64,000 nt of DNA from Variovorax sp. PBL-H6 (GTDB lineage: Bacteria > Pseudomonadota > Gammaproteobacteria > Burkholderiales > Burkholderiaceae_C), in assembly GCF_901827155.1 (NCBI RefSeq), contig NZ_LR594659.1:5552501-5616500 (forward strand). Reading direction: 5' to 3'. The position numbers were made by a program, and so were the translations under genes. Of the stretch, positions 19,688 through 29,344 are shown piece after piece (positions within the stretch are counted from its first letter, which is position 1; each line of letters opens with the position of its first letter). The notes under the pieces are model-generated. The model ran no database searches. It was not told the DNA's origin and saw only the letters and a program-made list of their open reading frames with translations.

Positions 19688-20386
19688 CTAGGCGGGCATC
19701 GGACGGGCGGGCGGCAGCGGCGCCTCGCGCGCCGGGTCCTCGCCCAGGGCGCCGAGCAGGTCGTGCGCGAAGCCTTCGAGTTCGGCCTCGATGCGGCTGA
19801 CCACCCGGCCGAACACGTTGTAGGCCAGCACGGCAGGGATGGCCACTGCGAGGCCGAACGCAGTCATGATGAGCGCCTCGCCCACCGGGCCGGCCACCTT
19901 GTCGATGGTGAAGCCGCCAGTCCCGCCGGCGATGCCCGTCAGAGCGCCATAGATGCCCCACACCGTGCCCAGCAGCCCGACAAACGGCGCAGTGGCACCG
20001 ACGGTGGCCAGCAGGATCTGCCCGGCCTGCAGCCGCCGCAGGGCGGCGTGCAGGGCATCGCGCAGCACCCGCGTGAGGCGCTGGGCGCGGGCGACCGCGC
20101 CGCCGAGCGTGGCCGGATCGGGCTGCGCGCCGAGCTGGCGCACTGCACTCACTGCCGGCCAGACCAGGGCCGCGCGATCGAAGCCTCGCAGCCGCTCCTC
20201 GGCGTCGCCCAGGGAGGCAGATTGCCAGAAAGCCGCAATGCTGCGAAGCACGTCGCGCGTGCCGCCGCGCAGCAGCCAGGCCTTCCAGAGGATCACGACC
20301 CAGCTGGCAACCGACATCAGCAGCAGCAGCGCCGCCACCGAGCGGCTTACAGCATCGCCGTGTGTGAGCAGCTCCAGGACGGTCAT
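19688..20386 (-). CDS. exbB: MotA/TolQ/ExbB-family proton channel protein
   Basis: A 232-residue protein with three hydrophobic segments. The first helix contains SVASWVVILWKAWLL, and the paired C-terminal helices include LLATVGATAPFVGLLGTVWG and GEALIMTAFGLAVAIPAVLA, the hallmark of ExbB/TolQ. It forms the channel with the downstream exbD product (14-base gap). The start codon chosen lies 10 bases after the dapB stop, so dapB-exbB-exbD look cotranscribed. Confidence 0.9.
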   Translation of the reverse strand: MTVLELLTHGDAVSRSVAALLLLMSVASWVVILWKAWLLRGGTRDVLRSIAAFWQSASLGDAEERLRGFDRAALVWPAVSAVRQLGAQPDPATLGGAVARAQRLTRVLRDALHAALRRLQAGQILLATVGATAPFVGLLGTVWGIYGALTGIAGGTGGFTIDKVAGPVGEALIMTAFGLAVAIPAVLAYNVFGRVVSRIEAELEGFAHDLLGALGEDPAREAPLPPARPMPA

Positions 20387-20396
20387 GCCTCGAAGG

Positions 20397-21230
20397 TCAG
20401 CGCAGCCCGAGCACGTCGAACATGTCGAACAACCCGTTCTTGCGATCGGCCAGGAAGCGCACCGCCCGCAGGCTGCCCTGCGCGTAGGTCGCGCGGCTGG
20501 CGGACTTGTGGGTGATCTCGATGCGCTCGCCGGTGCCGGCGAAGAGCACCGTGTGGTCGCCCACGATGTCGCCGCCGCGAACGGTCGCGAAGCCGATGCT
20601 GGAGGGGTCGCGCTCGCCGGTGATGCCCTCGCGCGCATAGACCGCGCATTCCTGGAGGTCGCGGCCCAGTGCGCCGGCGATCACCTCGCCCATCTTGAGT
20701 GCGGTGCCGGAGGGCGCATCGATCTTGTGGCGGTGATGGGCCTCGATGATCTCGATGTCGTAGCCGGTGGACAGGGCCTTGGCCGCCATTTCCAGCAGCT
20801 TGAACGTGACGTTGACGCCCACGCTCATGTTGGGCGCCATCATGATGGCGATGTCCCTGGCGGCGGCGGCGATCTCGGCCTTCTGCGCCTCGCTGAATCC
20901 GGTGGTGCCGATCACGGCCTGCACGCCCAGTTCACGGCATACGGCCAGATGCGCCAACGTGCCCTCGGGGCGGGTGAAGTCGATGAGCACCTGGGCGTCC
21001 TGCAGGCCGGTGCGCAGGTCGGACACGATGGGCACGCCGCTCGTGAAGCCGAGGAAAGCGGCGGCGTCGCCGCCGATCGCCGGGCTGCCCGCGACGTCGA
21101 GCGCGCCGGCCAGGCGGCAGTCCTGCGCCTCGCGCACCGCCTCGATCAGCATGCGCCCCATGCGGCCGGAGGCGCCGGCGATCGCAATGCGGCGCAGCGG
21201 CGGAGTGGTGATGGAAGAGGAATCGGTCAC
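20397..21230 (-). CDS. dapB: 4-hydroxy-tetrahydrodipicolinate reductase
   Basis: A 277-residue NAD(P)H-dependent enzyme in lysine and meso-diaminopimelate synthesis. The dinucleotide fold [14 protein letters not shown], the [10 protein letters not shown] loop, the catalytic segment [20 protein letters not shown] and [19 protein letters not shown] are all present. The start is GTG ([10 protein letters not shown]), supported by a GAAGG about 8 bases upstream. It follows bamE by 51 bases on the same strand. Confidence 0.97.
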   Translation of the reverse strand: MTDSSSITTPPLRRIAIAGASGRMGRMLIEAVREAQDCRLAGALDVAGSPAIGGDAAAFLGFTSGVPIVSDLRTGLQDAQVLIDFTRPEGTLAHLAVCRELGVQAVIGTTGFSEAQKAEIAAAARDIAIMMAPNMSVGVNVTFKLLEMAAKALSTGYDIEIIEAHHRHKIDAPSGTALKMGEVIAGALGRDLQECAVYAREGITGERDPSSIGFATVRGGDIVGDHTVLFAGTGERIEITHKSASRATYAQGSLRAVRFLADRKNGLFDMFDVLGLR

Positions 21231-21281
21231 GCGGGGAGCCTTCGGGAAATGCCGGCAAGTGCGGCCGGCGGAGCGAGCGTA

Positions 21282-21848
21282 CTAGCGCGTCGCTTCAAGC
21301 GGCGGATAGCTGGGGGGCAGTGGCGGCAGCGATGCGGACGAGGTGTCGGCATCAGCCTCCTTGCCCTTGTCCTTGGAAGGCTCGAACTTCTTGAGCTGGT
21401 CTGCGGTGGCTTCCAGCACCGGCACCTTGCCGGCACGCCCGCGGGCGTCGACCGCGGCGACGAATTCCTGCTCGCTCGGCATCGCATCGCCCTCGAAGCG
21501 GTCAAGGACCTCGCCGTTGAAGAACACCGTCAGCCGCCGCTGCTGGGGATCGATGCCCTGACGCCGGATGGTAAAGACATAGTCCCAGCGGTTGGTGTGA
21601 AACACGTCGGTCAGCAGCGGAGTGCCGAGGATCTCGCGCACCTGTTGGCGAGACATGCCGGCCTTGAGTTGCTCGACCTGCTCCTTCGAGACGAAATTGC
21701 CCTGCACCACTTCGACCTTGTAGGGCGTGATCGCAGAGAGGACACCGCGCGAGCGCTCGGTGAAGCTGCTGCAAGCCCCCAGGCTCAGCGTCGCGGCGAC
21801 CGCGCCGGCGAGCAGCCAGAGGCGGCTTTCTTGGGAAAACTCAGGCAT
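21282..21848 (-). CDS. bamE: Outer-membrane protein assembly factor BamE
   Basis: A 188-residue lipoprotein of the BAM complex that inserts beta-barrel proteins into the outer membrane. The signal ends in a lipobox at Cys26 (LSLGAC). The BamE core [20 protein letters not shown] and [20 protein letters not shown] is clear, then [11 protein letters not shown]. The C-terminus is longer than the E. coli protein, ending in a Ser/Pro-rich tail. It diverges from fur across 85 bases, the usual betaproteobacterial arrangement. Confidence 0.95.
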   Translation of the reverse strand: MPEFSQESRLWLLAGAVAATLSLGACSSFTERSRGVLSAITPYKVEVVQGNFVSKEQVEQLKAGMSRQQVREILGTPLLTDVFHTNRWDYVFTIRRQGIDPQQRRLTVFFNGEVLDRFEGDAMPSEQEFVAAVDARGRAGKVPVLEATADQLKKFEPSKDKGKEADADTSSASLPPLPPSYPPLEATR

Positions 21849-21933
21849 GGGAAAGGGCCGGAAGGGCAAGCGATATGATCGAGCCATTGTAGCGGCTGGC
21901 CCTCCGAGGGCCTCTCGAGGGACGGGCGCAGGA

Positions 21934-22359
21934 ATGACCATGGGCAACATCGACGAACTCAAGAACACCGGCCTCAAGGCCACGCTGCCGCGCCTCAAGA
22001 TACTCGAGATCTTCCAGAATGGCGGGCAGCGCCACATGACGGCCGAAGACGTGTTCCGGGTGTTGCTCAACGAGCATTCCGACATCGGCCTGGCGACCGT
22101 CTACCGTGTGCTCACGCAGTTCGAGCAGGCCGGCATTCTCGAGCGCAGCCACTTCGAGAGCGGCAAGGCGGTCTACGAGCTCAACGAGGGCAAGCACCAC
22201 GACCACCTGATTTGCACCGGATGCGGCAAAGTGGAAGAGTTCTATGACGCCGAGATCGAGCGCCGCCAGCAGATGATCTCGAAGGACAAGGGCTGGATCC
22301 TGCAGGACCACGCCATGTCGCTCTACGGGCTCTGTGCCGACTGCACGAGCAAGCGCTAG
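21934..22359 (+). CDS. fur: Ferric uptake regulator Fur
   Basis: A 141-residue Fe2+-responsive repressor. The winged-helix region ([30 protein letters not shown]) precedes the metal sites: the [16 protein letters not shown] segment and a second Cys pair, CADC, at the end, typical of Fur with a structural zinc site. The ATG at 21934 follows an AGGA; a second ATG two codons later is also possible. No Fur box could be recognised in the short gap to bamE. It converges with hprK. Confidence 0.97.
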   Translation: MTMGNIDELKNTGLKATLPRLKILEIFQNGGQRHMTAEDVFRVLLNEHSDIGLATVYRVLTQFEQAGILERSHFESGKAVYELNEGKHHDHLICTGCGKVEEFYDAEIERRQQMISKDKGWILQDHAMSLYGLCADCTSKR

Positions 22360-22412
22360 GGCCGCTGCGGGCGCTGGGCCGAGCCCCAAGGACCGGTCCC
22401 CGCCCTTCCTCT

Positions 22413-23372
22413 CTAATCGTCGTCCCGCGCGCCTTCCATGGCCTTGTGGTGCCGGGCCACGAAGTCGGCATAGGTATCGATGCCACGCAACTGGAGGATG
22501 GAATTGCGCACCGCCGCTTCCACCAGCACCGCGATGTTGCGGCCGGCGACGACCTGGATGATCACCTTGCGCACGGGGATACCCAGCACGTCCTGGGTCA
22601 GCGGCGCCGAGGGCATGCGCTCGTAGTCGCGCTCGAAGCTGTCGCGGCGAACCAGGTGCACGATCAGCTTGAGCCGCATTTTCCGGCGTACCGCCGTCTC
22701 GCCGAAGATGGCGCGGATGTCCAACAGGCCGATGCCGCGCACTTCCAGCAGGTTCTGCAGCAGCTCGGGGCAGCGCCCTTCGAGCGTGGTCTGGTTGATG
22801 CGGTAGAGGTCGACGGCGTCGTCGGCGACCAGCCCGTTGCCGCGCGAGATCAGCTCCAGGCCCAGCTCGCTCTTGCCCAGGCCCGACTCGCCCGTGATCA
22901 TCACGCCGAGGCCGAGGATGTCCATGAACACGCCGTGCATCGAGGTGCGTTCGGCGAAATGCTTGGACAGGTAGGCGCGCAGCAGGTCGATCACGAAGGC
23001 CGAGGATTCACGGGTCGCGAACAGGGGCAGCTGCGCACGCTCGCAGATCGACAGCAGCTGATCCGGCGCTGCCTGGCCATCGGCCAGCACCAGCATGGGC
23101 GGCTCCAGCGTCACGATGCGGGCAATACGCCGCACGCAATCCTCGGGTGAGCCGCGCATGAGATAGGCCACTTCGCGCGCGCCGAGGATCTGCACGCGGT
23201 AGGGATGGATGTAGTTGAGGTAGCCGACCAGGTCGGCGGCCGATTGGGCCCGGCTGATGACGCCGGGGTCGAACTGGCGCTCCGAGGCACCCAGGCCCGC
23301 AAGCCACTCCCAGCGCAAGGAGCCGCGAAACTCCTCGAACATCGCATCGGCGCTGATGACGGTCGGCTTCAT
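22413..23372 (-). CDS. hprK: HPr kinase/phosphorylase
   Basis: A 319-residue bifunctional enzyme that phosphorylates and dephosphorylates HPr on a serine. The Walker A sequence is at 161-168 (GESGLGKS), preceded by the conserved His146 region ([18 protein letters not shown]). The C-terminal segment [20 protein letters not shown] is the HprK signature. In proteobacteria it acts with the nitrogen-type PTS rather than in classic catabolite repression. It follows ptsN on the same strand with a 34-base gap; ptsH and ptsI are not nearby. Confidence 0.97.
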   Translation of the reverse strand: MKPTVISADAMFEEFRGSLRWEWLAGLGASERQFDPGVISRAQSAADLVGYLNYIHPYRVQILGAREVAYLMRGSPEDCVRRIARIVTLEPPMLVLADGQAAPDQLLSICERAQLPLFATRESSAFVIDLLRAYLSKHFAERTSMHGVFMDILGLGVMITGESGLGKSELGLELISRGNGLVADDAVDLYRINQTTLEGRCPELLQNLLEVRGIGLLDIRAIFGETAVRRKMRLKLIVHLVRRDSFERDYERMPSAPLTQDVLGIPVRKVIIQVVAGRNIAVLVEAAVRNSILQLRGIDTYADFVARHHKAMEGARDDD

Positions 23373-23406
23373 GCGCCAGACGCCGGGCGGAAGATGACGC
23401 TGCGCT

Positions 23407-23874
23407 TCAAGCGACCTGGGCCGATTGCCATCCTGCGATCAGGGCATGCAGCTGCGCCGCGTCGTTGCTCGACTTGATCTGCTCGCGCAGGCCGGCATCG
23501 CTCAGGAGCTCGGCGATCTCGGAAAGTATTTCCAGATGTTTCTGGGTCGCCGCTTCGGGCACCAGAAGGAAGATCAGCAGCACCACGGGCTGCTCGTCGG
23601 GCGCGTCGAAGCCGATCGGGTTGGCGAGCTGGAACACGGCGGCCATCGGGGACTTCAGGCCCTTGATGCGGCCGTGCGGGATGGCCACGCCATGCCCCAG
23701 GCCGGTGGAGCCCAGCCGCTCACGGGCAAACAGGCTGTCGGTGATGAGGGCGCGGCCAAGGCCGTGCAGGTTTTCAAACAGCAAGCCCGCTTCTTCGAAA
23801 GCTCGTTTCTTGCTGGTGGCGTCAACGCTCACAAGCACTTGAGCGGGCGGCAGGATGGACGCGAGTCGGTTCAT
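23407..23874 (-). CDS. ptsN: Nitrogen-PTS enzyme IIA (PtsN)
   Basis: A 155-residue IIA-Ntr phosphocarrier. The phosphorylated His is His67 in [16 protein letters not shown], and [20 protein letters not shown] is the conserved second half. It receives phosphate from NPr/HPr and regulates K+ and nitrogen- or carbon-related functions by protein contact. It lies between hpf and hprK; a hairpin in the hpf-ptsN gap may separate or attenuate transcription. Confidence 0.95.
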   Translation of the reverse strand: MNRLASILPPAQVLVSVDATSKKRAFEEAGLLFENLHGLGRALITDSLFARERLGSTGLGHGVAIPHGRIKGLKSPMAAVFQLANPIGFDAPDEQPVVLLIFLLVPEAATQKHLEILSEIAELLSDAGLREQIKSSNDAAQLHALIAGWQSAQVA

Positions 23875-23911
23875 GTTGAGGCGGGGCGGGGGCGATTATG
23901 CACCCGCACCG

Positions 23912-23940
23912 CAAAAAGCAAAGAGCCGCCCGAAGGCGGC
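23912..23940 (-). terminator. Rho-independent terminator-like hairpin after hpf
   Basis: On the minus strand GCCGCC-TTCG-GGCGGC forms a 6-bp GC stem closed by a TTCG tetraloop, followed by TCTTTGCTTTTTGC. It begins just after the hpf stop codon and before ptsN, so it probably ends or attenuates hpf transcripts, leaving ptsN-hprK partly independent. Confidence 0.65.
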
Positions 23941-23967
23941 CCGCAAGAGTGTTTGCCCGAAGAGGCA

Positions 23968-24297
23968 CTACATCACGCGCTTCGGCGCAGCGTGGTAGTG
24001 GTCCTTCAGGCACTCCTTGTGGCGTACGACCTGGCGGTCGAGCTTGTCGACCAGCTCGTCGACCGCGGCATAGAGATCAGCGTGGCTCGATTCGGCGAAC
24101 ATGTCACTGCCCTTGACGTGAATATTGCATTCGGCCCGCTGGCGCCTTTCTTTTTCCTTCTGCTTTTCCACCGTGAGGATCACCTTCACATCGACCACCT
24201 GGTCGAAGTGCCGGGTGATCCGGTCCAGCTTGCTCGTGACGTAGCTGCGAAGCGCGGGGGTGACGTCGAGGTGGTGACCGCTGATCGTCAGATTCAT
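23968..24297 (-). CDS. hpf: Ribosome hibernation promoting factor (short HPF/YfiA type)
   Basis: A 109-residue single-domain protein that binds the 30S decoding region in resting cells and promotes 100S ribosome formation. [20 protein letters not shown] and the later [20 protein letters not shown] and [17 protein letters not shown] are typical; it lacks the long-HPF dimerisation domain. A strong Shine-Dalgarno (AGGAGG, 8 bases before the ATG) is visible. It precedes ptsN-hprK, but rpoN, often upstream of this set, is not here. Confidence 0.95.
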   Translation of the reverse strand: MNLTISGHHLDVTPALRSYVTSKLDRITRHFDQVVDVKVILTVEKQKEKERRQRAECNIHVKGSDMFAESSHADLYAAVDELVDKLDRQVVRHKECLKDHYHAAPKRVM

Positions 24298-24427
24298 GAA
24301 TGACCTCCTGGAATTGACGGTTGGGAAAATGGCCTTGCTTCAAGAAACTGAAGCCTGGCCGGCGAAAAAAAGAGGGGGAGGGGAAGGGACGGGAACGAAG
24401 GGAAGGACGAGAAGACGGCGTCGGTTC

Positions 24428-24456
24428 ACTATGCCCATGCTGTCATCGAATTGCAA
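24428..24456 (-). promoter_or_regulatory. Candidate sigma-70 promoter for hpf
   Basis: Reading the minus strand, TTGCAA (-35, 4 of 6) and CATAGT (-10, 4 of 6) are separated by exactly 17 bases. They lie about 130 bases upstream of hpf, in the 245-base gap after the helicase gene. The remainder of that gap holds a purine-rich run near 24365 and no other recognisable element. The match is moderate and unproven. Confidence 0.35.
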
Positions 24457-24542
24457 TCCCTCTTGGCGCAAACCCCCCGAGGCCTTTGTGGTCAAGGCCC
24501 CGGTGCTATCAATTATGTAGTTCTAAAGACCGCGCGCCGTGC

Positions 24543-26642
24543 TCAGCGCCACGCGGCGCGCAGGCGCTTGCGCAAGTCGATGACCGCCGCCGGCGGTGGC
24601 ACCGCGGGGGCTGGGTCGGGCGCCGGCGGCCAGGTGATCTGCTCGAAACTCCGGGCTTCGGCCGCCGAGATGAAGCGCGTGCGGCCGGCGTAGAGATGGC
24701 GATCCCCGCGCACTGCCTGCTGGGTGACGTAGAAGCGCTGCGGCACGATCAGGTGCAGGTGGTCGCGCGCACGCGTCATGGCCACGTAGAGCAGGCGCCG
24801 CTCCTCCTCCAGTTCCTGGGCGCCCTGCGCGACGTCGGCGGGAATGCAGCCGTCGACGACGTTGAGCACGTGCACGGAGCGCCACTCCTGCCCTTTCGCC
24901 GAATGGATGGTGGAGAGGATCAGGTAGTCCTCGTCGAGCAAGGGCGGACCGGGCCGGTCGCTGGTGGCCTCGGGCGGATCGAGCGTGAGCTCGGTCAGGA
25001 AGCGCTCGCGCGAGGCATAGCCGGACGCCAGGCGGGCCAGCTGCTCGATGTCGCCACGGCGCAATCCGGCATCGTCATGCAAGCGCTCCAGGTGCGGCAG
25101 GTACCAGCGCAGCGCGAGCTCCATGTCGGCTGGCCAGGCGAGTTCGGGGGCACGCAGTTGCACATAGATCTCAGCGAAGCGCGCCCACTCCTCCTTCGCG
25201 GCGGCGGGTGGCTGGAAGGCCTGCACCACGGCAGCCGGATCGTCCGCCACGGCCATGGCATCGAGCAGCCGCGTCGAGGTGGCGGGCCCGATTCCCGGAA
25301 TCAGCTGGGTGACGCGAAAGCCCGCCATGCGCCCGCGCGGGTTCTGCGCGAAACGCAGGACCGCCAGCAAATCCTTCACATGTGCGGCCTCCAGAAACTT
25401 GAGGCCGCCGTACTTGACGAACGGGATGTTGCGCCGCGCCAACTCGAGTTCGAGAGCCGCGCTGTGGCTCGAAGTGCGGAACAGGACTGCCTGCGACTTG
25501 AGGGCCAGCCCGCCTTCGCGGTGTGCCAGCACGCGCTCCGCTACGAAGCGGGCCTGCTGGGCCTCGTCGGGGACCAGCACGAGTTGCGGCCTACCCATCG
25601 AAGGCTTGTCGGTCCACAGCGTCTTGGCATGGCGCTCGGCTGCCGCTGCGATCACGGCATTGGAGACGTCGAGGATCGGCTGTGTCGATCGGTAATTGCG
25701 CTCCAATGTGACGATTCGCGCCGGCTGCTTGAACTGGCCCGGAAAGTCGAGGATGTTGCGCACCGTTGCGCCGCGAAAGGAATAGATCGCCTGGGCATCG
25801 TCGCCCACCACGGTGAGGCCGCAGCCGTCGGGCTTGAGGGCGCGCAGGATGGCGGACTGCAGCAGGTTGGTGTCCTGGTACTCGTCGACCAGCACGTGGT
25901 CGAAGCGCCCGCCCACCTGCGCCGCAAGCGAGGGCTCGGCCACCATCTCGGCCCAGTACAGCAGCAGGTCGTCGTAGTCGAGCACCTGCTGGGCCTGCTT
26001 GGCCTCGACGTAGGCGCCGAACAGGCGTTTGAGCTCGGCCTCCCATTCGGCGCACCAGGGGAAGGACTGGGCCAGAACCTGTGCAAGCGGCGCGCCGCCG
26101 TTGACGGTGCGCGAGTAGATCGCCAGGCAGGTGCTCTTGCGTGGAAAGCGCCGCTCCATTGAGGCCAGGCCGATGTCGCTGCGCACCAGGCCCATCAGGT
26201 CCTCGGCATCGCCGCGGTCGTGGATGGTGAAGCTGGCGTCCAGGCCGATCTGCGCCGCATGGTCGCGCAGCAGCCGGGCGCCAATGCCGTGGAAGGTGCC
26301 GGCCCAGGGCAAGGATGGCGGCGCCTCCGAGCGCAGTCCGAGCACCTTCGCCAGCACCTGGCCGGCGCGCCGCTCCATCTCTTGCGCGGCGCGGCGTGAA
26401 AAGCTCAGCAGCAGGATGCGCTGCGGATCGGCGCCGCGCGCGATCAGGTGGGCCACGCGGTGCGCCAGCGTGCTGGTCTTGCCGGAGCCGGCGCCGGCGA
26501 TCACGAGCAGCGGCCTCGGGTCGGGCGACGCTTCCTCGGCCCCGTGCTCGACGGCCGCTCTCTGCGCCTCGTTCAGTTCGGCGAGCACTGCGGCAAGACG
26601 CTCTTCCTGGCGCAGGGGGACGGGGATGGCGGCGCTGGACAT
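24543..26642 (-). CDS. UvrD/PcrA-family ATP-dependent DNA helicase
   Basis: A 699-residue superfamily 1A helicase. The Walker A loop is at 50-57 (GAGSGKTS, within LLVIAGAGSGKTSTLAHRVA), motif II is LVDEYQDTN, motif III VVGDDAQAIYSFRGA, and motif VI VAMTRARDHLHL. It should translocate 3'-5' on single-stranded DNA in repair or replication-conflict resolution. Length suits a UvrD/Rep-like protein, but several insertions differ from E. coli UvrD, so no gene symbol is given. The start MSSAAIPVPLRQEER is preferred over longer upstream readings that are Cys-rich and unlike the family. Confidence 0.93.
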   Translation of the reverse strand: MSSAAIPVPLRQEERLAAVLAELNEAQRAAVEHGAEEASPDPRPLLVIAGAGSGKTSTLAHRVAHLIARGADPQRILLLSFSRRAAQEMERRAGQVLAKVLGLRSEAPPSLPWAGTFHGIGARLLRDHAAQIGLDASFTIHDRGDAEDLMGLVRSDIGLASMERRFPRKSTCLAIYSRTVNGGAPLAQVLAQSFPWCAEWEAELKRLFGAYVEAKQAQQVLDYDDLLLYWAEMVAEPSLAAQVGGRFDHVLVDEYQDTNLLQSAILRALKPDGCGLTVVGDDAQAIYSFRGATVRNILDFPGQFKQPARIVTLERNYRSTQPILDVSNAVIAAAAERHAKTLWTDKPSMGRPQLVLVPDEAQQARFVAERVLAHREGGLALKSQAVLFRTSSHSAALELELARRNIPFVKYGGLKFLEAAHVKDLLAVLRFAQNPRGRMAGFRVTQLIPGIGPATSTRLLDAMAVADDPAAVVQAFQPPAAAKEEWARFAEIYVQLRAPELAWPADMELALRWYLPHLERLHDDAGLRRGDIEQLARLASGYASRERFLTELTLDPPEATSDRPGPPLLDEDYLILSTIHSAKGQEWRSVHVLNVVDGCIPADVAQGAQELEEERRLLYVAMTRARDHLHLIVPQRFYVTQQAVRGDRHLYAGRTRFISAAEARSFEQITWPPAPDPAPAVPPPAAVIDLRKRLRAAWR

Positions 26643-26851
26643 CGAGCGCGACTTTACTGGATATCCATCCAGACCCACGCAGGAAAATGCAAGAGGCCGG
26701 TGACATAATCGCGCCTCGCTGCAACCGGAGACTTCGAATGGACACCGTTCCGCCTCGGCAGCTTTCAACTCCCCCGTGATGTGTCGTTGGCCAGGGATTG
26801 AAAGCGCCCCCTGCCCCTCGCCAACGCCACAACACCACCCGGGAGTGAGCC

Positions 26852-27841
26852 ATGCTCAACATCTTCACGCTCGCCAACGGCCGTCTCGTCCAGGAAGAGA
26901 TCGAAGCGCTCGAGGAACTTTCGAAGTTCCAGCCCATCTGGGTCGACCTCGAATCGCCCACGCTGGAGGAGAAGCGCTGGATCAAGCAGTACTACGGCCT
27001 GTCCATCCCCGAAGATGCGATGGACGAGGACATCGAGGAGTCGGCGCGCTTCTACGAGGAAGACAACGGCGAGCTGCACGTGCGCAGCGACTTCCTGATC
27101 GATGACGACGAGAACCCGCGCACGGTGCGCGTGGCCTTCATCCTGAACCAGCACAACGCCGAACTGCGCAGCCGCGGCGTGCTGTTCTCGATTCATGACG
27201 AAGATGTGCCGGTGTTTCGTCTGCTGCGCATGCGCGCGCGCCGTGCGCCCGGACTGATCGAGGACGCCAAGGAAGTGCTGCTCAAGCTCTTCGACGCCGA
27301 TGCCGAGTACTCCGCCGACTCGCTGGAAAACATCTACGACGAGCTGGAAGTCGCTGGCAAGAAGGTGCTCGAAGGCAACGTGAGCGACGAGCTTGCCGGC
27401 GAGGTGCTGGGCGCAATCGCGCGCCAGGAAGACCTGAACGGCCGCATCCGCCGCAACGTGATGGACACGCGCCGCGCCGTGAGCTTCATGATGCGCAGCC
27501 GCATGCTCAATGCCGAGCAGTTCGAGGAAGCGCGGCAGATCCTGCGCGACATCGAATCGCTGGACAACCACACGGCCTTCCTGTTCGACAAGATCAACTT
27601 CCTGATGGACGCCACCGTCGGCTTCATCAACATCAACCAGAACAAGACCATCAAGATCTTCTCGGTGGCCAGCGTGGCCCTGCTGCCACCGACGCTGATC
27701 GCGAGCATCTACGGCATGAACCTGCAGTTCCCCGAGCTGCACTTTCTCGGCAGCGCCGGCTATCCCTACGTTCTGGGATTGATGGCAGCCAGCGCGCTGG
27801 TGCCGATGTGGTACTTCCGCCGGCGCGGCTGGCTCAAGTAA
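26852..27841 (+). CDS. corA: CorA-family magnesium/cobalt transporter
   Basis: A 329-residue pentameric channel subunit. A long soluble N-terminal domain ends in two C-terminal transmembrane helices, the first followed by the signature YGMN loop (ASIYGMNLQFPELHF). The segment VGFININQNKTIKIFSVASV is the pore helix region. The positively charged C-terminus (YFRRRGWLK) is typical. Its TAA stop is immediately followed, with no gap, by the reverse-strand stop of the next gene. Confidence 0.95.
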   Translation: MLNIFTLANGRLVQEEIEALEELSKFQPIWVDLESPTLEEKRWIKQYYGLSIPEDAMDEDIEESARFYEEDNGELHVRSDFLIDDDENPRTVRVAFILNQHNAELRSRGVLFSIHDEDVPVFRLLRMRARRAPGLIEDAKEVLLKLFDADAEYSADSLENIYDELEVAGKKVLEGNVSDELAGEVLGAIARQEDLNGRIRRNVMDTRRAVSFMMRSRMLNAEQFEEARQILRDIESLDNHTAFLFDKINFLMDATVGFININQNKTIKIFSVASVALLPPTLIASIYGMNLQFPELHFLGSAGYPYVLGLMAASALVPMWYFRRRGWLK

Positions 27842-29170
27842 CTACAGTTCTTTCTTCTGCGGGGCGGTCTTGGCTTTCGGGCGCCGAAGACTCACCGTGA
27901 TGCAATGGAGGCCGTAGGGCGGGATATGGTCGATAGCGGGATGGCCAAGCACTTTGTCACCTGCCGGCAGGATCGGCGTCACATGATGCTTCTCCAGTTG
28001 TTCTCTCAGTCCCTTGCTGGCGGCCTTGCTGGAGAAGAGTATCTTGCCTGAACGGTCATCCATCGAAAGGGAGTTGGCTACCAGGTTCCTCTGGTCCTCT
28101 TCCGAGATTTCGATGACTTTGTAGCCCAGCGCGCCAAGCGCTTGCAAGACATCCTCGCGCCCCATCCTGCCTTGCGAGGCCTTTTCCCTGATGCATGGCT
28201 TGTAAACCAGCGCGATGGGCTCACCGCGGACATTGGTCATCGCGTGGAAGGCGAGATCCAAGTCATAGCAAGCGAGCTGCCCATGCGAATTGAGGCGCTC
28301 TGCGTTCAGCTCGAGATGAATCACATTGGCGGGATTTCCGAAGACTCTTGTCAGCTCTCGCTTCATCTTGGGGCTGATGATGGATGCCCGATCGCCATCG
28401 GCCATGACCAGAAGGTCGTCATCGGGCCTGAACGCACAGTTGGCGAGGTTGGCTTCGCTCTCAAGGCGCCGGTACTCGATCCCCTCTTTCTTGAAGTAGG
28501 CCTCTGCGCTGTCTCGCAGCGGACCGTAGCGAATGTCGCTCGACGAAATGCCCGAGGTGAGCATCTCGTACGGTCCTTCGGCGACCACATTTCTGATGAA
28601 CGGTGTGGCTCCGGTGCTGGGCATGACATGGACGTTCTCCTTGCCCGCGAGTCTTCCGAGCGAACGCACCACATCCTTGTGCGTAGACGCCTCGGTCTGC
28701 TGCTCCCTTGGTGATTGGTAGTCCCTAAAGTCGAACTCCGGCACCAGGATGCCCCCCTGGCCCAGCGGCTCTGCCTTGCCCGCACCTTGGGCCGAATCAT
28801 CGAGGGTGGCACCGACAACGGGCAGCAGATTGACAGCCGGCACGCTTTGCCAAAGCCAATCCGCACCTTGACAGACCAGCGTCCACAAATCGGCATTTGT
28901 CGTGTCGGCTTTGGGAAGCGGCTCAATTGTGATGCCGGCCTCTGACTGTCCCTTCTTGATGCGCCTCACCCTTCGTTCAAGGTCGTGCTGCGTCGGCTTG
29001 TGCCGACGCGACAGCACGATGCCACGAAGTCGAGTGGTGCCGCCGGATTGCTGCGCTTTGCGGGGCCCGGAAATGTCTGCGCCAACGTTCGAGGCCGGAG
29101 GAGGCGTTGATTCGAAGCGTGTCGGGCTAAAGTGCGGGTTGAAAACCAGGTTAGTGCTTGTTCCGTTCAT
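27842..29170 (-). CDS. Amidinotransferase/arginine-deiminase-fold protein, divergent, function unknown
   Basis: A 442-residue protein that I could not assign to a named family member. The C-terminal 250 residues read like the pentein (arginine deiminase/DDAH/amidinotransferase) fold: LVMADGDRASIISP, then CYDLDLAFHAM where family members have a Y-H-L-D segment, then VIEISEEDQRNLVANSLSMD, and finally GLHCITVSL, which matches the catalytic-Cys motif (HCxT) at Cys423. The catalytic His position reads Asp303. The N-terminal roughly 80 residues are Ser/Thr/Pro-rich and look disordered, then basic. Base composition is visibly less GC-rich than the neighbours, suggesting transfer. The ATG at 29170, with AAGGAAG upstream, is favoured over a GTG 30 bases earlier. 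Confidence 0.6.
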   Translation of the reverse strand: MNGTSTNLVFNPHFSPTRFESTPPPASNVGADISGPRKAQQSGGTTRLRGIVLSRRHKPTQHDLERRVRRIKKGQSEAGITIEPLPKADTTNADLWTLVCQGADWLWQSVPAVNLLPVVGATLDDSAQGAGKAEPLGQGGILVPEFDFRDYQSPREQQTEASTHKDVVRSLGRLAGKENVHVMPSTGATPFIRNVVAEGPYEMLTSGISSSDIRYGPLRDSAEAYFKKEGIEYRRLESEANLANCAFRPDDDLLVMADGDRASIISPKMKRELTRVFGNPANVIHLELNAERLNSHGQLACYDLDLAFHAMTNVRGEPIALVYKPCIREKASQGRMGREDVLQALGALGYKVIEISEEDQRNLVANSLSMDDRSGKILFSSKAASKGLREQLEKHHVTPILPAGDKVLGHPAIDHIPPYGLHCITVSLRRPKAKTAPQKKEL

Positions 29171-29344
29171 TGCCGTTCTTCCTTGAACGCGCTTCGCCAC
29201 CGCGTCGGGATGTACGGCATGCGCTCTAGCGCAAGAGGCACCGATGAGTCACCTCGAATTGCGCCGAGTTCCATCCTCGGGCCGCAAATTCGCCGATCGG
29301 CTTGGCCGTCGACTGCCGGTACGCCGGCGCTCCATGCGGTCCTT

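Noticed and set aside
21849..21933. Possible Fur box in the bamE-fur gap
   Set aside because: No match resembling the GATAAT-based palindrome; the gap is GC-rich and short.
27838..27846. Terminator expected between the convergent corA and deiminase-fold genes
   Set aside because: The two stop codons are directly adjacent, and no hairpin with a T-run was found around the junction.
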